64,000 nucleotides of DNA. Origin: Pseudacidovorax sp. RU35E. Its GTDB lineage: Bacteria > Pseudomonadota > Gammaproteobacteria > Burkholderiales > Burkholderiaceae_C. The notes beneath the pieces are model-generated. The model saw nothing but the letters and a program-made list of their open reading frames with translations, did no database searches and was not told the origin of the DNA. Positions 1 to 11,180 of the stretch are shown here, one piece after another. Each line of letters begins with the position of its first letter. Position 1 is the stretch's first letter. Where the stretch lies: NCBI RefSeq assembly GCF_900156165.1, contig NZ_FTMY01000009.1, positions 1 to 64,000 of the forward strand, given 5' to 3'. A program made the position numbers and the translations under genes.

Positions 1-597
1 CCAGCGCAGGTGGACAAGGCCATCGAGAAGTTCGGCTTCGCCATGGGCCCCTTCCGCATGGGCGACCTGGCCGGCAACGACATCGGCTGGGCGATTCGCA
101 AGCGCCGCTCGGTCGAGCAGCCCGACATGAAGTACAGCCGCACGGCCGACAAGCTGTGCGAGCTCGGCCGCTTCGGCCAGAAGACGGGCGCGGGCTGGTA
201 CGACTACCAGGCCGGCAAGCGCGACGCGATCCCGTCCAAGCTGGTGGAGGACATGATTGCCGAGCACCGCAAGGAACTGGGCATCACGCCGCGCAAGATC
301 AGCGACGAGGAGATCGTGCAGCGTCTGGTGTATTCGCTGGTCAACGAGGGTGCGCACATCCTCGAAGACGGCATCGCCAGCAAGGCCAGCGACATCGACA
401 TGGTCTACATCACGGGCTACGGCTTCCCGATCTTCCGCGGCGGCCCGATGCACTACGCCAGCCAGCAGGGGCTGTTCAACGTGGTGCAGGCGATGCAGCG
501 CTTCGGCCGCAACCCCAACGACGATGCCAAGTTCTGGGAGCCTGCCGGGCTGATCAGCAAGCTGGCGGCCGAGGGCAAAGGGTTCGATCAGGCCTGA
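1..597 (+). CDS. 3-hydroxyacyl-CoA dehydrogenase/enoyl-CoA hydratase, C-terminal part (FadB-like), 5' end outside window
   Basis: The reading frame is open from base 1, so only the last 198 residues are present. They hold two 3-hydroxyacyl-CoA dehydrogenase C-terminal modules: the first includes the stretch reading MGPFRMGDLAGNDIGW, the second runs from about residue 100 and includes YGFPIFRGGPMHYA, both usual in multifunctional FadB/FadJ-type proteins. The full enzyme would hydrate enoyl-CoA and oxidise (S)-3-hydroxyacyl-CoA with NAD in the cytoplasm. A thiolase and acyl-CoA dehydrogenase follow on the same strand, which fits beta-oxidation. The hydratase and NAD-binding parts cannot be checked here. 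Substrate chain length is unknown. Confidence 0.9.
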   Translation, partial: PAQVDKAIEKFGFAMGPFRMGDLAGNDIGWAIRKRRSVEQPDMKYSRTADKLCELGRFGQKTGAGWYDYQAGKRDAIPSKLVEDMIAEHRKELGITPRKISDEEIVQRLVYSLVNEGAHILEDGIASKASDIDMVYITGYGFPIFRGGPMHYASQQGLFNVVQAMQRFGRNPNDDAKFWEPAGLISKLAAEGKGFDQA

Positions 598-635
598 GGC
601 ACTGAACCACTGACGCACTGCCGCACCGACTGCCG

Positions 636-2138
636 ATGATCCGCCGCCTCCTGTCGATCCTGCTCGCCGCGCTGGTGCTGCTGGCCGCGGCGCTGGGCCT
701 CAACACCTGGCGTCAAGGCTCGCGGCAGGTCGCCGTGGCGCCAGCACCCAAGGCGGACATCGACCTCGGATCGGCAGCGCAGCGCTTGGCGGGTGCGGTG
801 CGCTTTCGCACCGTCTCGGCCATGGACGGCTCGGGCGAGTCCAGCGCCGAGTTCGACAAGTTCCAGGCCTACCTGGCCCAGCAGTTTCCGCGTGTGCACG
901 GTGCGCTTCGCAAGGAGGTGGTGGGGCGGCACGCGCTGCTCTTCACCTGGGAAGGGCGCGACCCCAAGGCCATGCCCGCCGCGCTGATGGCGCATCAGGA
1001 CGTGGTGCCCATCGCGCCCGGCACCGAGCGCGCCTGGAGCGTGGACCCCTTCGCCGGCGAGGTGAAGGACGGCTTCATCTGGGGCCGCGGCACCATGGAC
1101 GACAAAGGCAACCTGCTGGCCCAACTGGAGGCCGTGGAGTCGCTGCTGGCGGCCGGCTTCCAGCCGCGCCAGACCCTCTACTTCGTGATGGGCGACGACG
1201 AGGAGGTCAGCGGCCTGCGCGGCGCCAGGCCCATCGCCGAGCTGCTGCAGTCGCGCGGCGTCGAGCTGGAATGGGTGCTCGACGAGGGCCTGCTGGTGCT
1301 CGACGGCGTGCTGCCCGGCCTGTCGAAGCCCGCGGCGCTGATCGGCCTGGCGGAGAAGGGCTACGGCACCTTCTTCCTCACGCTCGACACCTCGCCCGGC
1401 CATTCGTCCATGCCGCCCGCGCACAGTGCCATCGGCCGCATGAGCGCGGCGCTGGCCCGGCTCGAGGCCTCGGCCATGCCGGGTGGTATCCGCGGCGTGG
1501 CGGGCCAGATGTTCGGCACCCTCGCGCCGGAGATGAGCCCGCTTAATCGCGTGATGCTCTCCAACCTGTGGCTCACTGAGCCCCTGGTGCGGGGCCAGCT
1601 CGAGAAGAGCCCCAGCAGCAACGCCATGCTGCGCACCACCACCGCGCTCACCATCGTGCGCGCCGGGAACAAGGACAACGTGCTGCCTGGCCGCGCCGAG
1701 GCGGCCGTCAACTTCCGCGTGCTACCCGGCGACACGCTGGACAGCGTGCAGGCCCACCTCAAGAAGGCGCTGGCCGACGACGACATCCAGATCAAGGCCT
1801 ATCCCGGCAATGCCGAGCCGTCGCCAGTTTCGCCCACCGACAGCACGGGCTATGCGCTCATCGAGCGCAGCATCCGCGAGCGCTTCCCCGATGCGGTGGT
1901 AGCCCCCGGCCTGATGACCGCCGCCACCGACTCGCGCCATTTCACGGGCATCTCGAAGGCGGTCTACCGCTTCTCGCCCATCCGTGTGAACAACGAGGAC
2001 CTGCCTCGCTTCCACGGCACCAACGAACGCCTGAGCATCGCCGCCTACGGCGACATGATCGGCTTCTACCAGCAGCTGCTGCGCAACGCGTCGCAGCCCG
2101 CTTCCGTTTCCGCCTCCATTCAAAGGAAGACACCATGA
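636..2138 (+). CDS. M20 family metallopeptidase with N-terminal membrane anchor
   Basis: 500 aa. Residues 1-25 are a hydrophobic signal or anchor ([16 protein letters not shown]), so the enzyme probably faces the periplasm. The M20 di-zinc signature is clear: H120-x-D122 in AHQDVVP, D155 in [10 protein letters not shown], and the acidic pair E189/E190 in GDDEEVSG. M20 members of this PM20D1/carboxypeptidase-S-like type hydrolyse or condense N-acyl or peptide amide bonds. It sits between a beta-oxidation dehydrogenase and a thiolase, and its stop overlaps the thiolase start by four bases (ATGA), so the two are translationally linked. Whether its substrate is an N-acyl amino acid is inference from that setting. 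Confidence 0.88.
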   Translation: MIRRLLSILLAALVLLAAALGLNTWRQGSRQVAVAPAPKADIDLGSAAQRLAGAVRFRTVSAMDGSGESSAEFDKFQAYLAQQFPRVHGALRKEVVGRHALLFTWEGRDPKAMPAALMAHQDVVPIAPGTERAWSVDPFAGEVKDGFIWGRGTMDDKGNLLAQLEAVESLLAAGFQPRQTLYFVMGDDEEVSGLRGARPIAELLQSRGVELEWVLDEGLLVLDGVLPGLSKPAALIGLAEKGYGTFFLTLDTSPGHSSMPPAHSAIGRMSAALARLEASAMPGGIRGVAGQMFGTLAPEMSPLNRVMLSNLWLTEPLVRGQLEKSPSSNAMLRTTTALTIVRAGNKDNVLPGRAEAAVNFRVLPGDTLDSVQAHLKKALADDDIQIKAYPGNAEPSPVSPTDSTGYALIERSIRERFPDAVVAPGLMTAATDSRHFTGISKAVYRFSPIRVNNEDLPRFHGTNERLSIAAYGDMIGFYQQLLRNASQPASVSASIQRKTP

Positions 2139-3310
2139 CCCGCGCCGTGATCGTTTCCACCGCCCGTACGCCGCTCGCCAAGAGCTGGAAGGGTGCCTTC
2201 AACATGACCCACGGCGCCACGCTCGGCGGCCACGCCGTGCAGCATGCGGTGCAGCGCGCCGGCATCGATGGCGCCGAGGTCGACGACGTCATCATGGGTT
2301 GTGCCACGCCCGAAGGCGCCACCGGCAGCAACATCGCGCGCCAGATCGCCCTGCGCGCCGGCCTGCCCGTGACCACCTCGGGCATGACCATCAACCGCTT
2401 CTGCTCCTCGGGCCTGCAGACCATCGCCACCGCCGCCCAGCGCATCATCGCGGGCGAGGGCGACGTGTACGTGGCCGGTGGCGTGGAAAGCATATCGTGC
2501 GTGCAGAACGAGGCCAACAAGCACATGCTGACCGATCCCTGGCTGGTCAAGAACAAGCCCGAGATCTACTGGAACATGCTGCAGACCGCCGAGCAGGTGG
2601 CCAAGCGCTACAACATCGGCCGCGAGGCCATGGACGAATACGGCGCCCGCAGCCAGCAACGCGCCACCGCCGCGCTGGAAGCCGGCAAGTTCAAGGACGA
2701 GATCGCGCCGATCACCGTGCTGGCCGGCGTGGCCGACGGCCAGCTGGGCCTGATCACCAAGGAAGTGACCGTCGAGAACGACGAGGGCATCCGTCCCGGC
2801 ACCACCAAGGAAGGCATCAGCGGCATCCGCCCGGCCATGCCCGGCGGCCTGATCTCGGCCGGCAATGCCAGCCAGTTCTCCGATGGCGGCGGCGCCTGCG
2901 TGGTGGTGGACGAGGCCTATGCCGAGCGCAAGGGCCTGAAGCCGCTGGGCCGCTTCCTGGGCTTCGCGGTGGCGGGCTGCGAGCCGGACGAGATGGGCAT
3001 CGGCCCCGTCTTCGCCATCCCGAAGGTGCTCAAGAAACTGGGCCTGACGGTCAATGACATCGACCTGTGGGAGTTGAACGAAGCCTTCGCGGTGCAAGTG
3101 CTGTACTGCCGTGACAAGCTGGGCCTGCCGGACGACCGCCTGAACGTCAACGGCGGCGCCATCGCCGTCGGCCATCCCTACGGCGTGAGCGGCCAGCGCC
3201 TGACCGGCCATGCGCTGATCGAAGGCAAGCGTCGTGGCGCCAAGAAGGTGGTGGTGACCATGTGCATCGGCGGCGGCATGGGTGCGGCCGGCGTGTTCGA
3301 GGTTCTCTGA
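2135..3310 (+). CDS. Acetyl-CoA acyltransferase (thiolase)
   Basis: 391 aa, the normal length for a thiolase. The three catalytic residues are visible: nucleophile C90 in [10 protein letters not shown]347 in AVGHPYG, and C377 in MCIGGGMG. It cleaves 3-ketoacyl-CoA with CoA to give acetyl-CoA and a shortened acyl-CoA, or the reverse. The ATG overlaps the TGA of the M20 peptidase gene. Position after a FadB-like gene makes it the FadA-like partner, though the intervening peptidase is unusual for a fadBA pair. A biosynthetic (PhaA-like) role cannot be excluded from sequence alone. Confidence 0.93.
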   Translation: MTRAVIVSTARTPLAKSWKGAFNMTHGATLGGHAVQHAVQRAGIDGAEVDDVIMGCATPEGATGSNIARQIALRAGLPVTTSGMTINRFCSSGLQTIATAAQRIIAGEGDVYVAGGVESISCVQNEANKHMLTDPWLVKNKPEIYWNMLQTAEQVAKRYNIGREAMDEYGARSQQRATAALEAGKFKDEIAPITVLAGVADGQLGLITKEVTVENDEGIRPGTTKEGISGIRPAMPGGLISAGNASQFSDGGGACVVVDEAYAERKGLKPLGRFLGFAVAGCEPDEMGIGPVFAIPKVLKKLGLTVNDIDLWELNEAFAVQVLYCRDKLGLPDDRLNVNGGAIAVGHPYGVSGQRLTGHALIEGKRRGAKKVVVTMCIGGGMGAAGVFEVL

Positions 3311-3341
3311 TCCTCGGCGTACGCGCACCGAAGGCATGGCG

Positions 3342-3767
3342 ATGAAGGTCGATCTGCCCACGCTGCAGGGCTTCTTCGCCAGTGCGCCCTTCATGGCCGA
3401 CCTGGGCGTGCAGGCGACGGGCGGCGAGGCAGGGCGGGTGCGCACGGCGCTCACGCTCGCGCCGCGCCACCTGCAGCACACCGGGGTGGTCCATGCCGGC
3501 GTCATGGCTTCCATCGCCGACCACACCATGGGCGCGGCGGCGCAGACGATGGCGCCGGATGGCTTCTGGATCGTCACCGCCGAGTTCAAGACCACGCTCC
3601 TGCGAGGCGCCCGCGGTGTGCGCCTGGAGTGCGAGGCCTGGGTGCTGCGGGCGGGACGCCAACTGAGCTTTGCCGAGGCCGAGGTCTATGCGGTGGCGGC
3701 CGATGGGCAGCGCACGCTGGCCGTCAAGGCGGCGGGCACCATGGCCCTGATCGCGGCGCAGGGCTGA
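3342..3767 (+). CDS. PaaI-like hot-dog fold thioesterase
   Basis: 141 aa. The segment reading HTGVVHAGVMASIADHTMGAA is the PaaI/4-hydroxybenzoyl-CoA thioesterase signature, with the helix-capping HAG and a nearby Asp. Family members hydrolyse acyl- or aryl-CoA thioesters as homotetramers in the cytoplasm. I chose the ATG at 3342 because an AAGG lies seven bases before it; the ATG at 3336 is too close to that site. It starts 31 bases after the thiolase and is probably co-transcribed with it. A hairpin follows (3800-3820). Confidence 0.85.
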   Translation: MKVDLPTLQGFFASAPFMADLGVQATGGEAGRVRTALTLAPRHLQHTGVVHAGVMASIADHTMGAAAQTMAPDGFWIVTAEFKTTLLRGARGVRLECEAWVLRAGRQLSFAEAEVYAVAADGQRTLAVKAAGTMALIAAQG

Positions 3768-3799
3768 GCACAGGGCGTCCAGGCCGCTACTGCCCAACC

Positions 3800-3820
3800 C
3801 CGCGCCGAACTCCGGCGCGG
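3800..3820 (+). terminator. Rho-independent terminator after the thioesterase gene
   Basis: An 8-bp perfect stem (CCGCGCCG at 3800-3807 with CGGCGCGG at 3813-3820) with a five-base loop, followed by the pyrimidine run TCTTCTTC. It lies 22 bases before the next ATG and may separate the upstream genes from the acyl-CoA dehydrogenase operon, or only weaken read-through. Confidence 0.6.
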
Positions 3821-3842
3821 TCTTCTTCACCACGAGACAACC

Positions 3843-5674
<1,832 letters not shown>

Positions 5675-5675
<1 letters not shown>

Positions 5676-5890
5676 TGACTCCCCAAGCACCCGTCCGCCC
5701 GCCCAAGCAACGCCACTGGACCGAGAAGCTGTGCTGGATCCTGATCTACGCCGGCCTGTTCATCGTGGTGCTGGGCATCGCCACTGCCCGCCAGGACGCG
5801 CCGCTGGGCTGGTCCATCGGCGTGCCGGGCGGCGTGGCCGTGCTGGCCGGCGTGGTGCTGATCTACATCCGTTCCCGCATCAAACCCTGA
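5675..5890 (+). CDS. Small two-helix membrane protein, unknown function
   Basis: 71 aa. After a basic N-terminus there are two hydrophobic segments, about residues 18-35 (WILIYAGLFIVVLGIATA) and 46-65, then a basic tail (RSRIKP). The ATG at 5675 shares its A with the last base of the acyl-CoA dehydrogenase TGA, so translation is coupled. I do not recognise a family. Coupled position suggests it is made with the dehydrogenase, perhaps a membrane protein of the same regulon, but no function can be assigned. Confidence 0.7.
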
Positions 5891-5936
5891 ACCGGGCGCG
5901 TCGCGCCCATTTCGCAATTTCCGGAGACAAGAAGCC

Positions 5937-6734
5937 ATGAGCGCACGCACCGTCCAGCAATTGTTCGACCTGAAGGGCAAGGTCGCCCTGATCACCGGCG
6001 GCTCCCGCGGCCTGGGCCTGCAGATGGCCCATGCGCTGGGCGAGGCCGGTGCCCGGGTCATGCTCAGTTCGCGCAAGGCCGAGGATCTGGAGCAGGCCGC
6101 GGCCGAGCTGCAGGCTGCGGGCATCGATGCGCGCTGGATCGCCGCCGACTGCAGCAAGGAAGACGACACCCGCCGCCTGGCCGACGAGACGCTGGAGCGC
6201 ATGGGCGCCGTGGACATCCTGGTGAACAACGCCGGCGCCAGCTGGGGTGCCCCGGCCGAGGAGCATCCGGTGGCCGCCTGGGACAAGGTGATGAACCTCA
6301 ACGTCCGCGGCTACTTCATCCTGAGCCAGCAGATCGCCAACGGCTACATGATCCCCAAGAAGACCGGGCGCATCATCAACATCGCCTCCATCGCGGGCCT
6401 GAACGGCAACCCGATCGGCATGAAGACCCTCGCCTACAACACCTCCAAGACCGCGGTGATCGGCTTCACCCGCACCCTGGCCGCCGAGTGGGGCCACCAT
6501 GGCATCAACGTCAACGCCATCTGCCCCGGCTTCTTCCGCACCAAGATGGCCGCTGGCCTGATCGACGCGCTGGGCGAGGACAACATGAAGGCTGCCGCGC
6601 CGCTCAACCGCCTGGGCGATGATGAGGATCTCAAGGGCATCACGCTGCTGTACGCCAGCGACGCGGGCAAGCACATCACCGGCCAGTGGATGGCGGTGGA
6701 TGGTGGCACCAGCGTCGTGCTGGGCGCGGCCTGA
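5937..6734 (+). CDS. SDR family NAD(P)-dependent oxidoreductase
   Basis: 265 aa classical short-chain dehydrogenase. The cofactor motif TGGSRGLG starts at residue 20, NNAGA is at 97-101, and the catalytic set is S151, Y167 and K171 (YNTSK). The C-terminus has the usual PGFFRTKM and GQWMAVDGG parts. Resemblance is to gluconate 5-dehydrogenase-like and 3-oxoacyl reductases. The CDS begins 46 bases after the small membrane protein gene, with GGAG upstream. In this fatty acyl-CoA gene run, a 3-hydroxyacyl or related alcohol substrate is likely, but not shown by sequence. Confidence 0.9.
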   Translation: MSARTVQQLFDLKGKVALITGGSRGLGLQMAHALGEAGARVMLSSRKAEDLEQAAAELQAAGIDARWIAADCSKEDDTRRLADETLERMGAVDILVNNAGASWGAPAEEHPVAAWDKVMNLNVRGYFILSQQIANGYMIPKKTGRIINIASIAGLNGNPIGMKTLAYNTSKTAVIGFTRTLAAEWGHHGINVNAICPGFFRTKMAAGLIDALGEDNMKAAAPLNRLGDDEDLKGITLLYASDAGKHITGQWMAVDGGTSVVLGAA

Positions 6735-6785
6735 GCCCGCCTTTCCATCGAACCCGCGCCGCCTCGTGTGGTGGCCTTCCAGACC

Positions 6786-7220
6786 ATGAACATTTCCTTC
6801 GGCGTCGACATTCCCTTCGTCCACCATCTTGGCTTCACGATGCACCGCTTCGAGGGCGGTGAGTCGGAGCTGCGCTACACGCCGACCGACGAGCACCTCA
6901 ACAGCTTCCAGGTGGCGCACGGCGGGGCCTGCATGACGCTGCTGGACGTGACCATGGCCACGGCGGCGCGCAGCGTGCAGCCGGAGATCGGCGTCGTCAC
7001 CATCGAGATGAAGACCAGCTTCATGCAGCCCGCGCGCGGCCCGCTGGTGGCTCATGGTCGGCTGATGCACCGCACGGCGACGCTGGCCTTCACCGAGGCA
7101 CGCATCGTCGACGCCGAAGGCCGCCTGTGCTCGCATGCCACCGGCACCTTCAAGTACGTCAAGCGCCTGCCGGTCGAAGGCCGCAGCGTGCATTCCCTTC
7201 AACCCCTTTCCACCGACTGA
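6786..7220 (+). CDS. PaaI-like thioesterase, second copy
   Basis: 144 aa from the ATG at 6786; an in-frame GTG at 6768 is a possible longer start. The hot-dog motif AHGGACMTLLDVTMATAAR matches acyl-CoA thioesterases of the PaaI/YdiI group. It is a different lineage from the thioesterase at 3342, sharing only the core motif. It would release free acid from an acyl-CoA pathway intermediate, or recover CoA. It lies between an SDR and a reductase in the same direction. Confidence 0.85.
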   Translation: MNISFGVDIPFVHHLGFTMHRFEGGESELRYTPTDEHLNSFQVAHGGACMTLLDVTMATAARSVQPEIGVVTIEMKTSFMQPARGPLVAHGRLMHRTATLAFTEARIVDAEGRLCSHATGTFKYVKRLPVEGRSVHSLQPLSTD

Positions 7221-7236
7221 CCCGGAGCGCACCACC

Positions 7237-8253
7237 ATGCCGCAGAACAAGCAGATCCACCTGGACAACCGCCCGACCGGCGAGGCCGAACTCGCCAACT
7301 TCAAGCTGGTGACCGCCGAGACGCCGGCCCTGACCGATGGCCAGGTGCTGGTGCGCCACCACTACCTGAGCCTGGACCCGTACATGCGCGGTCGCATGAA
7401 CGACTCCAAGAGCTATGCCGCCTCGCAGCCCCTGGGCCAGACCTTCCAGGGCGGCACGGTGGGCGAGATCGTCGAGAGCCGCCATCCCAAATTCGCCGTG
7501 GGCGACAAGGTGGTGGGCTTCGGCGGCTGGCAGGAATACGGCGTGGTCGACGCCAACCAGCCCGGCATGCTGCGCAAGGTGGACACCACGCACGTGCCGC
7601 TGTCGCATTACCTGGGCGCCGTCGGCATGCCCGGCGTGACGGCCTGGTACGGCCTGGTCAAGATCATTGCGCCCAAGGCCGGCGAGACGCTGGTCGTCAC
7701 GGCCGCGAGCGGCGCCGTCGGCAGCGCCTTCGGCGCGCTGGCCAAGGCCCGCGGCTGCCGCGTGGTCGGCATCGCCGGCGGGCCGGACAAGTGCAAGTAC
7801 GTGACGGACGAACTGGGCTTCGACGCCTGCATCGACTACCGGCAGCACCCCGACGTCAAGAGCATGAGCGCCGCGCTCAAGGAAGCCTGCCCCGACGGCA
7901 TCGACGGCTACTTCGAGAACGTCGGTGGCTACATCCTCGACGCCGTGCTGCTGCGCATGAACGCCTTCGCCCGCATCGCCCTGTGCGGCATGATCGCCGG
8001 CTACGACGGCCAGCCGCTGCCGCTGCAGAACCCCACGCTGCTGCTGATCAACCGCGTGAAGCTCGAAGGCTTCATCGTCAGCGAGCACATGGAAGTCTGG
8101 CCCGAGGCGCTCAAGGAGCTGGGCACGCTGGTCGCCACCGGCAAACTGCGCCCGCGCGAATCCATCGCCGAGGGCATCGAGAAGGCGCCCGAGGCGTTCC
8201 TTGGCCTGCTCAAGGGCAAGAACTTCGGCAAGCAGCTGGTCAAGCTGGTCTGA
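7237..8253 (+). CDS. NADP-dependent oxidoreductase, MDR superfamily (CurA/leukotriene B4 dehydrogenase type)
   Basis: 338 aa. Typical features are the N-terminal LSLDPYMRGRM stretch, the nucleotide-binding AASGAVGSAFGALAKARG near residue 150, and YFENVGG. No zinc-ligand cysteines are evident, as expected for this zinc-free branch. The family reduces alpha,beta-unsaturated ketones or enones with NADPH. The ATG at 7237 is chosen over longer forms since it gives the family's standard N-terminus and begins 16 bases after the thioesterase stop. It may deal with enone by-products of lipid breakdown. Confidence 0.9.
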   Translation: MPQNKQIHLDNRPTGEAELANFKLVTAETPALTDGQVLVRHHYLSLDPYMRGRMNDSKSYAASQPLGQTFQGGTVGEIVESRHPKFAVGDKVVGFGGWQEYGVVDANQPGMLRKVDTTHVPLSHYLGAVGMPGVTAWYGLVKIIAPKAGETLVVTAASGAVGSAFGALAKARGCRVVGIAGGPDKCKYVTDELGFDACIDYRQHPDVKSMSAALKEACPDGIDGYFENVGGYILDAVLLRMNAFARIALCGMIAGYDGQPLPLQNPTLLLINRVKLEGFIVSEHMEVWPEALKELGTLVATGKLRPRESIAEGIEKAPEAFLGLLKGKNFGKQLVKLV

Positions 8254-8306
8254 GGCACTGACGCTGTCCCGCCGGTGCGCCGGCTTCGCAAGGCCAGGAG
8301 GCAGGC

Positions 8307-9983
8307 ATGAACGCTTTTGTCACGCACGAGGTCTTCAACCAGCCCCAGCCGCTGGTCGACTACGACCTGTTCGCCACGAACCGCGCACTGCAGGACGCCC
8401 TGCGCTTCAACGCACCCAGTCTTGACCTGTCGCCGCTGCAGGCGCTGGGCCGCGAGGTGGGTACGGCGCTGATGCAGCAGCATGCGCGCCTGGCCAATGT
8501 GCACACGCCGGTGCTGCACACGCACGACCGCTTCGGCCGGCGCATCGACGAGGTGGAGTTCCATCCTAGCTACCACGCGCTCATGGGCGCCGCCGTGGGC
8601 GCAGGCCTGCACGGCACGCCCTGGGCCGAGGCGGGCGATCCGGCGGCGGCCGCGGCCGGCCGATCGCCGCATGTGCAGCGTGCTGCCGGCTTCATGCTCT
8701 TCACCGAGCTGGAGCCCTCGATGCTGTGCCCCATCTCCATGACCTATGCGGCCACGCCCGGCCTGCGCGGCAATGCCGCCATCTACGCCGACTGGGCGCC
8801 CAAGTTGCAGAGCCGCTGGTACGACCGGCAGCTGGCTGTCTGGCGCGACAAGCCCGGTGTGACCATGGGCATGGGCATGACCGAGAAGCAGGGCGGCTCG
8901 GACGTGCGTGCCAACACCACGCAGGCGGTGCGCGACGGCAGCGACGCCTGGGGCGAGCGCTATGTGCTAACCGGCCACAAGTGGTTCTTCTCGGCCCCGA
9001 TGTGCGACGCCTTCCTGGTACTGGCGCAGGCGCCGGCGCCGGCGGGGCTCTCCTGCTTCTTCCTGCCGCGGGTGCTGCCGGACGGCACGCGCAACGCACT
9101 GCGCATCCAGCGCCTGAAGGACAAGCTGGGCAACAGGGCCAATGCCAGCTCCGAGGTCGAGTTCCACGGCGCCACCGCCTGGCTGGTGGGCGAGGAAGGG
9201 CGCGGTGTGCCGCAGATCCTCGAGATGGGCACCATGACCCGGCTCGACTGCTCGCTGGGCACCAGCGGCCTGATGCGCCAGGCGCTGGCCCAGGCGCTCA
9301 ACCACACCGCGCAGCGCAGCGCCTTCGGCAAGCCGCTGATCGCGCAGCCGCTGATGAAGAACGTGCTGGCCGACATGGCGCTCGAAAGCGAAGCGGCCGT
9401 GGCCCTGTCGATCCGCCTCGCGCGCGCCTTCGACCGCGCGCACGACCCGCGCGAGCGGCTGCTCGCCCGCGTGCTCACGCCCATCGCCAAGTTCTGGATC
9501 TGCAAGCGCGGCGCCGCGCTGGCGCAGGAGGCCATGGAATGCCTGGGCGGCAACGGTTACGTGGAGGAGGGCGGCGAAGGCGTGCTGGCCCGCATCTACC
9601 GCGAGATGCCGGTCAACTCCATCTGGGAGGGCGCCGGCAACATCATGGCCATCGACCTGCTGCGCGCCCTGCGCAAGGGCGACATCGCCGCGGCGCTGGC
9701 CGACGAACTGGCGCCCGCCCGCGGCGCGCATCCGGCGCTCGACCGGCTGATGGAGGCCCTGCCCACGCGCGTGGAAGCCATGGCCACCGAGACGCAGGCG
9801 CGCCGCCTGGCGCAGGACGTGGCGCTGGCCGTGCAGGCCGCGCTGCTGGTGCAGACGGCGCCGGCAGCGGTGCATGAGGCCTTCTGCGCCTCGCGCATCG
9901 GTGGCGACTGGGGCCAGACTTTCGGCACACTGGGCGAGGGCGCCGATTTCGACGCCATCCTGGCCCGGGCCATGCCGCGCTGA
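8307..9983 (+). CDS. aidB: AidB-like acyl-CoA dehydrogenase family protein
   Basis: 558 aa. The N-terminus THEVFNQPQPLVDYDLF and the segments RLANVHTP and FHPSYHALMG match the E. coli AidB pattern (541 aa), as do CPISMTYAATP and MTEKQGGSDVRANTT. AidB binds FAD and DNA and is induced by alkylation damage; its catalytic role is unsettled. A good site, GGAGGC, lies just before the ATG. Here it sits in a beta-oxidation run rather than beside ada or alkB, although an alkyltransferase gene is found 13 kb away (23320). It may therefore be a metabolic dehydrogenase in this organism. Confidence 0.9.
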   Translation: MNAFVTHEVFNQPQPLVDYDLFATNRALQDALRFNAPSLDLSPLQALGREVGTALMQQHARLANVHTPVLHTHDRFGRRIDEVEFHPSYHALMGAAVGAGLHGTPWAEAGDPAAAAAGRSPHVQRAAGFMLFTELEPSMLCPISMTYAATPGLRGNAAIYADWAPKLQSRWYDRQLAVWRDKPGVTMGMGMTEKQGGSDVRANTTQAVRDGSDAWGERYVLTGHKWFFSAPMCDAFLVLAQAPAPAGLSCFFLPRVLPDGTRNALRIQRLKDKLGNRANASSEVEFHGATAWLVGEEGRGVPQILEMGTMTRLDCSLGTSGLMRQALAQALNHTAQRSAFGKPLIAQPLMKNVLADMALESEAAVALSIRLARAFDRAHDPRERLLARVLTPIAKFWICKRGAALAQEAMECLGGNGYVEEGGEGVLARIYREMPVNSIWEGAGNIMAIDLLRALRKGDIAAALADELAPARGAHPALDRLMEALPTRVEAMATETQARRLAQDVALAVQAALLVQTAPAAVHEAFCASRIGGDWGQTFGTLGEGADFDAILARAMPR

Positions 9984-10101
9984 GTCTGCCACTCGCAGGG
10001 GCGGCCCGGGCCCACGCACAGACGTTCTTCGCATCCGAACCACGCAGCGGCGTACGCCGCTGAACCCCGGCGCCATGCCGCCGTCCTTTTCCGGAGTCCC
10101 C

Positions 10102-11043
10102 ATGGCAGACATCATCCTGCACCACTACGCCGCCTCGCCCTTCTCGGAGAAGGTGCGCCTGCTGCTCGGCCACAAGAAGCTGGCCTGGAAGTCGGTGATC
10201 ATTCCCTCGGTCATGCCCAAACCCGACCTGGTGGCGCTGACCGGCGGCTACCGCCGCACGCCGGTGCTGCAGGTGGGCGCGGACGTGTACTGCGACACCG
10301 CCCTCATCGCCGACGTGCTGGAGCACCTGCAGCCCGAGCCCACCCTCTACCCCGAGCCCGAGAAGGGCCTGGCCCGCATCGTGGCGCAGTGGGCCGACAG
10401 CACGCTGTTCTGGGCCGCCATGGCCTGGAACCTGCAGCCCAAGGGCGCGGCCGAACTCTTCGCCAGCCTGCCGGCCGAGGCGGCCAAGGCTTTCGGCGAA
10501 GACCGCGGCAAGATGACCGCCGGCAACATGGCGCGCATCAAGCCGGCCGATGCCGCCGCCGCCTACAAGAACTACCTGCGGCGCCTGTCCGACATGCTGG
10601 ACGACCGCAGCCACTTGCTCGGCGAGGTGCCCTGCATCGCCGACTTCGCGGCCTACCACCCGCTCTGGTACACCAGCCGCGTCAATGCGGTGAAGTCCAT
10701 CCTGCAGCTCACGCCGGCGGTGGTCGACTGGATGGACCGCATCAAGGCCATCGGCCACGGCACGTTCGAGAAGATCGGGTCGGCCGACGCGCTGGCCATC
10801 GCCAAGGCCGCGGCGCCCAAGACCCTGCTGACCGACAGCACCTTCCAGGACGACCATGGCATCCCGCTGGGCAGCGCGGTGACCATCCGCGCTGAGAGCT
10901 TCGGCCTCGAAGAGACCGCCGGCACGCTGGTGGCCGCGACACGCACGCACTTCACGCTGGCCCGCGAAGACGAGCGGGCAGGGGCGCTGCACGTGCACTT
11001 TCCGCGCACGGGCTATGTGCTGAAGGCAGCCGACGCGGGCTGA
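10102..11043 (+). CDS. Glutathione S-transferase family protein with C-terminal extension
   Basis: 313 aa. The N-terminal thioredoxin-like domain (about residues 1-80) begins IILHHYAASPFSEKVRLLLG, with an SPFS active-site-like turn and the conserved cis-proline in RRTPVLQ. A helical domain follows to about residue 225. The last ~90 residues, after a helical link, look beta-rich (VTIRAESFGLEETAGTLVAA) and exceed the normal 200-230 aa GST length. Family members conjugate or remove glutathione. The start at 10102 has a GGAG nearby. Preceded by AidB and followed by an SDR on the same strand. Confidence 0.85.
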   Translation: MADIILHHYAASPFSEKVRLLLGHKKLAWKSVIIPSVMPKPDLVALTGGYRRTPVLQVGADVYCDTALIADVLEHLQPEPTLYPEPEKGLARIVAQWADSTLFWAAMAWNLQPKGAAELFASLPAEAAKAFGEDRGKMTAGNMARIKPADAAAAYKNYLRRLSDMLDDRSHLLGEVPCIADFAAYHPLWYTSRVNAVKSILQLTPAVVDWMDRIKAIGHGTFEKIGSADALAIAKAAAPKTLLTDSTFQDDHGIPLGSAVTIRAESFGLEETAGTLVAATRTHFTLAREDERAGALHVHFPRTGYVLKAADAG

Positions 11044-11180
11044 TCGGCGCGATGGCGGCGGGCTTGTGCTGCCCGCCGACGTCGCCTGCAGGACAGCCGT
11101 GGGGCGTCGCGGGCGCTCCAATCGGTCGCACAGCGGCAATCCTCCGCATTCCAGAGACAACGGCAAAAGGACCGACTTCC

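Noticed and set aside
597-636. Degenerate CACTG repeats before the M20 gene
   Set aside because: Very short, imperfect units; no sign of a functional repeat or array.
2120-3595. Long minus-strand frame over the thiolase gene
   Set aside because: Antisense of a recognised thiolase; no start site or family match, composition typical of a mirror frame.
8271-8284. GCCGG-TGCG-CCGGC hairpin after the CurA-like reductase gene
   Set aside because: Only five pairs and no T-run; such stems are frequent by chance at this GC content.
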